Shown here: positions 14,871 to 18,982 of the stretch, piece after piece
How positions within the stretch are numbered: the first letter of the stretch is position 1
Layout: every line of letters begins with the position of its first letter
NCBI GenBank assembly: GCA_036340235.1
Contig: JAYYZE010000020.1
Location: forward strand, 1-18,982
DNA from: GCA-2862585 sp036340235
Lineage (GTDB): Bacteria > Bacteroidota > Bacteroidia > Flavobacteriales > UBA7312
DNA length: 18,982 nucleotides
Direction: 5' to 3'
Program-made: the position numbers and the translations under genes
The notes under the pieces: model-generated
The model's input: only the letters and a program-made list of their open reading frames with translations
What the model was told of the DNA's origin: nothing
The model's database searches: none

Positions 14871-17800
14871 ATGAAAAATTATTTTCTAACGTTTGTGATT
14901 AACCTTTTGTGCCTAACGGCAGTTTCTCAAACGACATTTCCTATAAATGGTGTTGCCAACACCTACGAAGAAATTCATGTGTTCACAAATGCCACCATTG
15001 TCGTTTCTCCACGACAGACAATTGAAAATGGAACCCTTACCATAAAAGGTGACAAGATACTATCAGTAAATTCTGAACAAGTCATTCCAAAAGGAGCCAT
15101 TGTTCACAATTTAAAGGGTAAATGCATTTATCCTTCTTTTATAGATCTTTACACTGACTATGGAATTGAAGAGCCACCAAAAATAATGTGGTCACCGAGG
15201 CCACAATACAACAGCAAAACCAAAAACGGCTCTGGCTGGAACGAAGCCATTCATCCAGAAACTAAAGCCACGGACCTGTTTGCGGTGAGTGATAAAGAGG
15301 CCGACAATTATAGAAAAGTGGGGTTTGGCGTGGTACTTAGTCACCAAAAAAATGGCATTGCCAGAGGAAGCGGCGTCTTAGTAACCCTTGCCAACCAAAC
15401 AGAAAACCTAAGCATTATTAATGGCACAGCCAGTGCTCATTACTCACTAGAAAAAGGCACCTCAAAACAAAAATATCCCAACTCACTTATGGGAACCTTG
15501 GCGTTGATAGAACAAACCTACCTCGACGCTGAGTGGTACGAACAAGGCAATGCTAGCGAATACAACCGGTCGTTAGAAGCGTGGAACGATTTACAAGTGT
15601 TACCTCAGTTTTTTGAAGTAAAAGATAAACTCGACATATTTAGAATCCACAGAATCGCCAATGAATATGAAATTGACTACATTGTGGTTGGCAATGGCGA
15701 CGAATACCAACGAGTTGAGAGCCTAAGTAATACCAATTTTTCACTCATTGTCCCTTTAAACTTTCCTGATGTTTACGATGTCAGCAACCCTCGTGATGCT
15801 CATATGCTATCTTTAAAAAAGATGAAACATTGGGAGTTAGCCCCAAGCAACCCCTCTCAACTTTTTAAACACAATATATTTACGGCTTTTACCTCCGACA
15901 AGCTCGATAAGAAAAGTGACTTTATAAAGCAAATAAAAACAGCTATAGAACACGGCCTGTCAAAAGAAAATGCATTGGCAGCTCTTACCACCAATCCCGC
16001 CGAAATGGTCAACATGAGTCATCTAATAGGCACCTTAGAAGAGGACAAGCTTGCCAACTTTCTAATTTGCTCTGAACCCATATTCGATCAAGGTAAAATT
16101 CTTAGCAATTGGATTCAAGGCCAAGAATACGTCATAGAGGAAACACCCCAGTTTGACGCAAGAGGAACCTACCTAACCTCCGAAAAAGATACTTTAATAA
16201 TTAGTGGTAAATCACCCAACAAAATAAATGGCAAATTAGCTAAAGACACCCTAAAACTTGATGCTCAACTATTTCAAGAAGGTGTTCATTTGCAAATAAA
16301 ATATCAGGACAAAAACGACGTCTTTAGAATCATCTCCTTATACAACAATGACACATTGGTGGGCCAATTAACTTCTGCCAATGGTGATATTACTAACTGG
16401 TTTGCTTACAAAATAGAAAACCAAAAAGAAACAGAAAAAGAAATAGAAAAACAAAACGTAGAAGTCGGCGATGTGTGGTATCCTAACATGGCCTACGGAT
16501 GGATCGAACAACCAAAACCAGAAAATATTTTCTTTGAAAATGCCACAGTATGGACTAACGAAAACGAAGGTATTTTATATGAATCAGATGTAGCAATAGC
16601 TGACGGTAAAATAATAGCCATTGGTAGTAAGCTTGATAGTAATAAGCTTTTTAAAAATCAGCCCTTCAAAGTTATTAACGCCAATGGAATGCACCTAACT
16701 TGTGGTATTGTCGATGAACATTCACACATAGCCATAAGCAGGGGGGTCAATGAAGGAAGTCAAGCCAGTAGTGCCGAAGTAAGTATTGCCAATGTGATCA
16801 ACTCAGACGATATAAATATTTATCGTCAACTTTCTGGAGGGGTGACAAGTGCCCAACTATTACATGGCTCAGCCAATCCTATTGGTGGGCAATCAGGAAT
16901 TATCAAATTCAGATGGGGAAATTTACCAGAAGATATGAAATTCGAGGACGCTCCTGGCTTCATAAAGTTTGCCTTGGGTGAAAATGTCAAACAATCCAAC
17001 TGGGGTGACTACGAACGAATCCGATTTCCGCAAACAAGAATGGGAGTAGAACAAGTATTTTACGATCATTTTCTGAGAGCTAAGGCCTACGAAAAAAAAT
17101 GGAATACCTACAACAGCCTGTCCTTATCTGAGAAGAGAACAACGAAAGCACCCCGTGAAGACCTAGAAATGAACGCTTTATTGGAAATTTTAAAAAAAGA
17201 GCGCTTTATTAGTTGTCACTCATACGTCCAATCAGAAATAAATATGCTCATGCACGTGGCCGACTCCATGGGCTTTACCCTAAATACGTTTACACACATT
17301 CTTGAGGGCTACAAAGTGGCCGACAAAATGAAAGAACATGGCGCTGGTGCATCGACCTTTTCAGACTGGTGGGCCTACAAGTTTGAGGTCAACGATGCCA
17401 TTCCACACAACGCCTCTATACTAGATGAAATGGGCGTTTTGACGGCCATCAACTCTGACGATGCTGAAATGGCTAGACGATTAAATCAAGAAGCTGCCAA
17501 AGCCGTAAAATATGGCGGCGTAAGTCAAGAAAATGCCTGGAAGATGGTAACGCTAAACCCAGCTAAACTTCTTCATATTGACCATAGAGTTGGAAGCATA
17601 AAAGTAGGCAAAGATGCCGACCTTGTCTTATGGACCGACAACCCATTATCGGTATATGCCAAAGTACAGCAAACATACGTTGACGGCAGGTGCTACTTTG
17701 ACCAAAACAACGACCTACTACTACGTAAAAGTGTGCAACAAGAGCGATCCAGATTAATCCAGAAAATGTTGGACGGAAAAGCCGAAGGGAAACCAACTCA

Positions 17801-17888
17801 AAAAGTAAAAAAAGAACACCACATATTGTACCATTGTAACACTTTAGACGACCACGAACATCTTCATGGACACAGTCACCATCATTAA
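14871..17888 (+). CDS. Large secreted amidohydrolase-like protein with two tandem modules
   Basis: A 1005-residue protein from the ATG at 14871; a GTG at 14865 is less likely. A signal peptide covers about residues 1-19 (MKNYF, hydrophobic core, AVSQ). The first module (about 35-420) has the amidohydrolase layout, ending in ALTTNPAEM and IGTLEEDKLANFLI, but its metal site reads PSFIDLYTDYG where HxH is expected, so it looks catalytically dead. The second module (about 550-945) is complete: VDEHSH with His617 and His619, possible ligands His783 and His809, and NSDD with Asp863, then TLNPAKLLHIDHRVGSIKVGKDADLVLW. An acidic and basic linker (KETEKEIEKQ) lies between them. The tail is His-rich (DDHEHLHGHSHHH). 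The protein probably acts in the periplasm on an amide, peptide or cyclic substrate. It is followed after 12 bases by a second amidohydrolase-like gene, a pairing I recall as common in Bacteroidota. Confidence 0.87.
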   Translation: MKNYFLTFVINLLCLTAVSQTTFPINGVANTYEEIHVFTNATIVVSPRQTIENGTLTIKGDKILSVNSEQVIPKGAIVHNLKGKCIYPSFIDLYTDYGIEEPPKIMWSPRPQYNSKTKNGSGWNEAIHPETKATDLFAVSDKEADNYRKVGFGVVLSHQKNGIARGSGVLVTLANQTENLSIINGTASAHYSLEKGTSKQKYPNSLMGTLALIEQTYLDAEWYEQGNASEYNRSLEAWNDLQVLPQFFEVKDKLDIFRIHRIANEYEIDYIVVGNGDEYQRVESLSNTNFSLIVPLNFPDVYDVSNPRDAHMLSLKKMKHWELAPSNPSQLFKHNIFTAFTSDKLDKKSDFIKQIKTAIEHGLSKENALAALTTNPAEMVNMSHLIGTLEEDKLANFLICSEPIFDQGKILSNWIQGQEYVIEETPQFDARGTYLTSEKDTLIISGKSPNKINGKLAKDTLKLDAQLFQEGVHLQIKYQDKNDVFRIISLYNNDTLVGQLTSANGDITNWFAYKIENQKETEKEIEKQNVEVGDVWYPNMAYGWIEQPKPENIFFENATVWTNENEGILYESDVAIADGKIIAIGSKLDSNKLFKNQPFKVINANGMHLTCGIVDEHSHIAISRGVNEGSQASSAEVSIANVINSDDINIYRQLSGGVTSAQLLHGSANPIGGQSGIIKFRWGNLPEDMKFEDAPGFIKFALGENVKQSNWGDYERIRFPQTRMGVEQVFYDHFLRAKAYEKKWNTYNSLSLSEKRTTKAPREDLEMNALLEILKKERFISCHSYVQSEINMLMHVADSMGFTLNTFTHILEGYKVADKMKEHGAGASTFSDWWAYKFEVNDAIPHNASILDEMGVLTAINSDDAEMARRLNQEAAKAVKYGGVSQENAWKMVTLNPAKLLHIDHRVGSIKVGKDADLVLWTDNPLSVYAKVQQTYVDGRCYFDQNNDLLLRKSVQQERSRLIQKMLDGKAEGKPTQKVKKEHHILYHCNTLDDHEHLHGHSHHH

Positions 17889-17900
17889 ACAATTCAACCT

Positions 17901-18982
17901 ATGAAAACCGTTATCACTTTATTCATAATTTTACCATATATCACACTTTCCCAGCACATTCTTTTTTTGGGTGGAAAAGCCCATATTGGCAATGGAAGTA
18001 TTATTGACGTCTCGGCCATTTCCATAAAAGATGGAAAAATAGACATGGTGGCCGATGCCACTACCATTCGCATCAACCCCCAAGAATACGACACCATATA
18101 CCATATTTATGACCACCACGTTTATCCTGGATTTATCGCCACCAACACTACTTTAGGGATAACCGAAATTAGCGCCGTGAGGGCCACCAACGATTACAGA
18201 GAAACTGGTGTTTTCAAGCCACATGTTCGCTCACTTATTGCTTTTAACGCCGAAAGTGTTATTATTCCCACTATCCGAAGCAATGGGGTGTTATTAGCAC
18301 AAGTAGCCCCTAAAGGTGGGCGCATCTGTGGTACTTCATCTGTTATGAAATTAGACGGCTGGAACTGGCAAGACGCCGTGCAAAAAACTGATGATGGCAT
18401 TCACCTTAATTGGCCGTCTTACTTTGTGCAAACAGGCTGGTGGGCACAACCCGGTGACATAAAGAAAACAGATAACTACCAATCAAACTGTCAAGAAATC
18501 GAAACATACTTTGGAAAAGCCCAAAGCTACTACAATAACTCAAGTCGTGAAATGGATATCCCTATGCAAGCAATGACAGGCCTTTTTAATGGCCATAAGC
18601 GATTGTACTTACACGCCAACACCGAAAGAGAAATTATTGACGCTGTGCTATTTGCAAAAAACTTGAACATCCCTAATTTTGCCATTATAGGAGCTCAACA
18701 AGCACACCTGATAACCTCATTTTTAAACAAACACCAGGTGCCAATACTACTTGATCGAATACATAGACTACCAGCCACTGAAGATAGCGATGTGGACATG
18801 CCTTACAAACAAGCCAAACTGTTGGCAGATGCTGGTATTGAATTTGGATTTTGCTATCAAGGGGATATGGAAGCCATGGGGCAAAGAAACCTACCCTTTT
18901 CGGCAGGAACGGCTGTAGCTTATGGACTAGAGTACGAAAAAGCCGTTTCAGCCCTTACATACAATACAGCAAAAATACTCGG
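17901..18982 (+). CDS. Second amidohydrolase-like secreted protein, 3' end cut by window edge
   Basis: The frame is open from the ATG at 17901 to the right edge, giving 360 complete codons. A short signal peptide (MKTVITLFIILPYITLSQ) leads into an amidohydrolase N-terminal beta region (ILFLGGKAHIGNGSIIDVSA). The metal-binding segment reads VYPGFIATNTTLGITEI, again without HxH. Later segments keep the fold: KRLYLHANTEREIIDAVLFA, AIIGAQQAHLI, and the C-terminal SALTYNTAKIL that normally precedes the GSIEKGKDADL segment, which lies off the window. It appears to be a relative of the first module of its upstream neighbour, from which it is separated by 12 bases, so they are one operon. It may form a complex with the neighbour or be a non-catalytic paralogue; this is inference. 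Confidence 0.82.
   Translation, partial: MKTVITLFIILPYITLSQHILFLGGKAHIGNGSIIDVSAISIKDGKIDMVADATTIRINPQEYDTIYHIYDHHVYPGFIATNTTLGITEISAVRATNDYRETGVFKPHVRSLIAFNAESVIIPTIRSNGVLLAQVAPKGGRICGTSSVMKLDGWNWQDAVQKTDDGIHLNWPSYFVQTGWWAQPGDIKKTDNYQSNCQEIETYFGKAQSYYNNSSREMDIPMQAMTGLFNGHKRLYLHANTEREIIDAVLFAKNLNIPNFAIIGAQQAHLITSFLNKHQVPILLDRIHRLPATEDSDVDMPYKQAKLLADAGIEFGFCYQGDMEAMGQRNLPFSAGTAVAYGLEYEKAVSALTYNTAKIL

Noticed and set aside
1..18982. CRISPR array, insertion sequence, prophage, toxin-antitoxin or defence island
   Set aside because: No direct-repeat array, transposase, integrase, tRNA-linked attachment site or nuclease cluster was seen on either strand; the only nuclease-like sequence is the yraN remnant.

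Overview
The window looks like a chromosomal segment of a low-GC Bacteroidota bacterium, most likely Flavobacteriia or a close relative. Three things point this way. One secreted protein ends in a type IX secretion (T9SS) sorting domain and another carries SprB-type repeats. Several genes have a TAnnTTTG box, the Bacteroidota -7 promoter element, just upstream. The proteins themselves (AsmA-like, HQIGTPL-type histidine kinase, paired giant amidohydrolases) have a Bacteroidota character. This placement comes from reading the sequence, not from a search.

Layout. 1-4142 is on the minus strand: metG, then a T9SS-exported esterase whose ATG overlaps the metG stop, then a large SprB-repeat secreted protein that runs off the left edge. 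4197-9975 is on the plus strand: an LD-carboxypeptidase, a decayed yraN (UPF0102) pseudogene missing from simple ORF calling, an RsuA/RluB-type pseudouridine synthase, an AsmA-like protein and an orphan sensor histidine kinase. 9972-10880 (minus) is a fused MsrB-MsrA methionine sulfoxide reductase. 10938-13217 (plus) is hemW, a cyclase-family metal hydrolase and a YjbR/MmcQ protein. 13183-14790 (minus) is a four-helix membrane protein abutting hflX. 14871 to the right edge (plus) is a pair of secreted amidohydrolase-like genes, the second cut by the window end.

The region is mostly housekeeping and cell-envelope maintenance: peptidoglycan recycling, envelope protein repair, translation (MetRS, HflX, rRNA pseudouridylation), heme insertion and secreted hydrolases. 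Packing is very tight, with ATGA overlaps, a TAAATG junction and two convergent 3' overlaps. No tRNA, rRNA, CRISPR array, insertion sequence or phage gene was seen.

I found no convincing new defence or mobile system. The best observations are the yraN pseudogene (two in-frame stops plus a frameshift), the neighbouring pseudouridine synthase that has lost the family's arginine motif, a MetRS lacking its usual C-terminal tRNA-binding domain, and an amidohydrolase pair in which only one of three modules keeps the metal-binding HxH motif.
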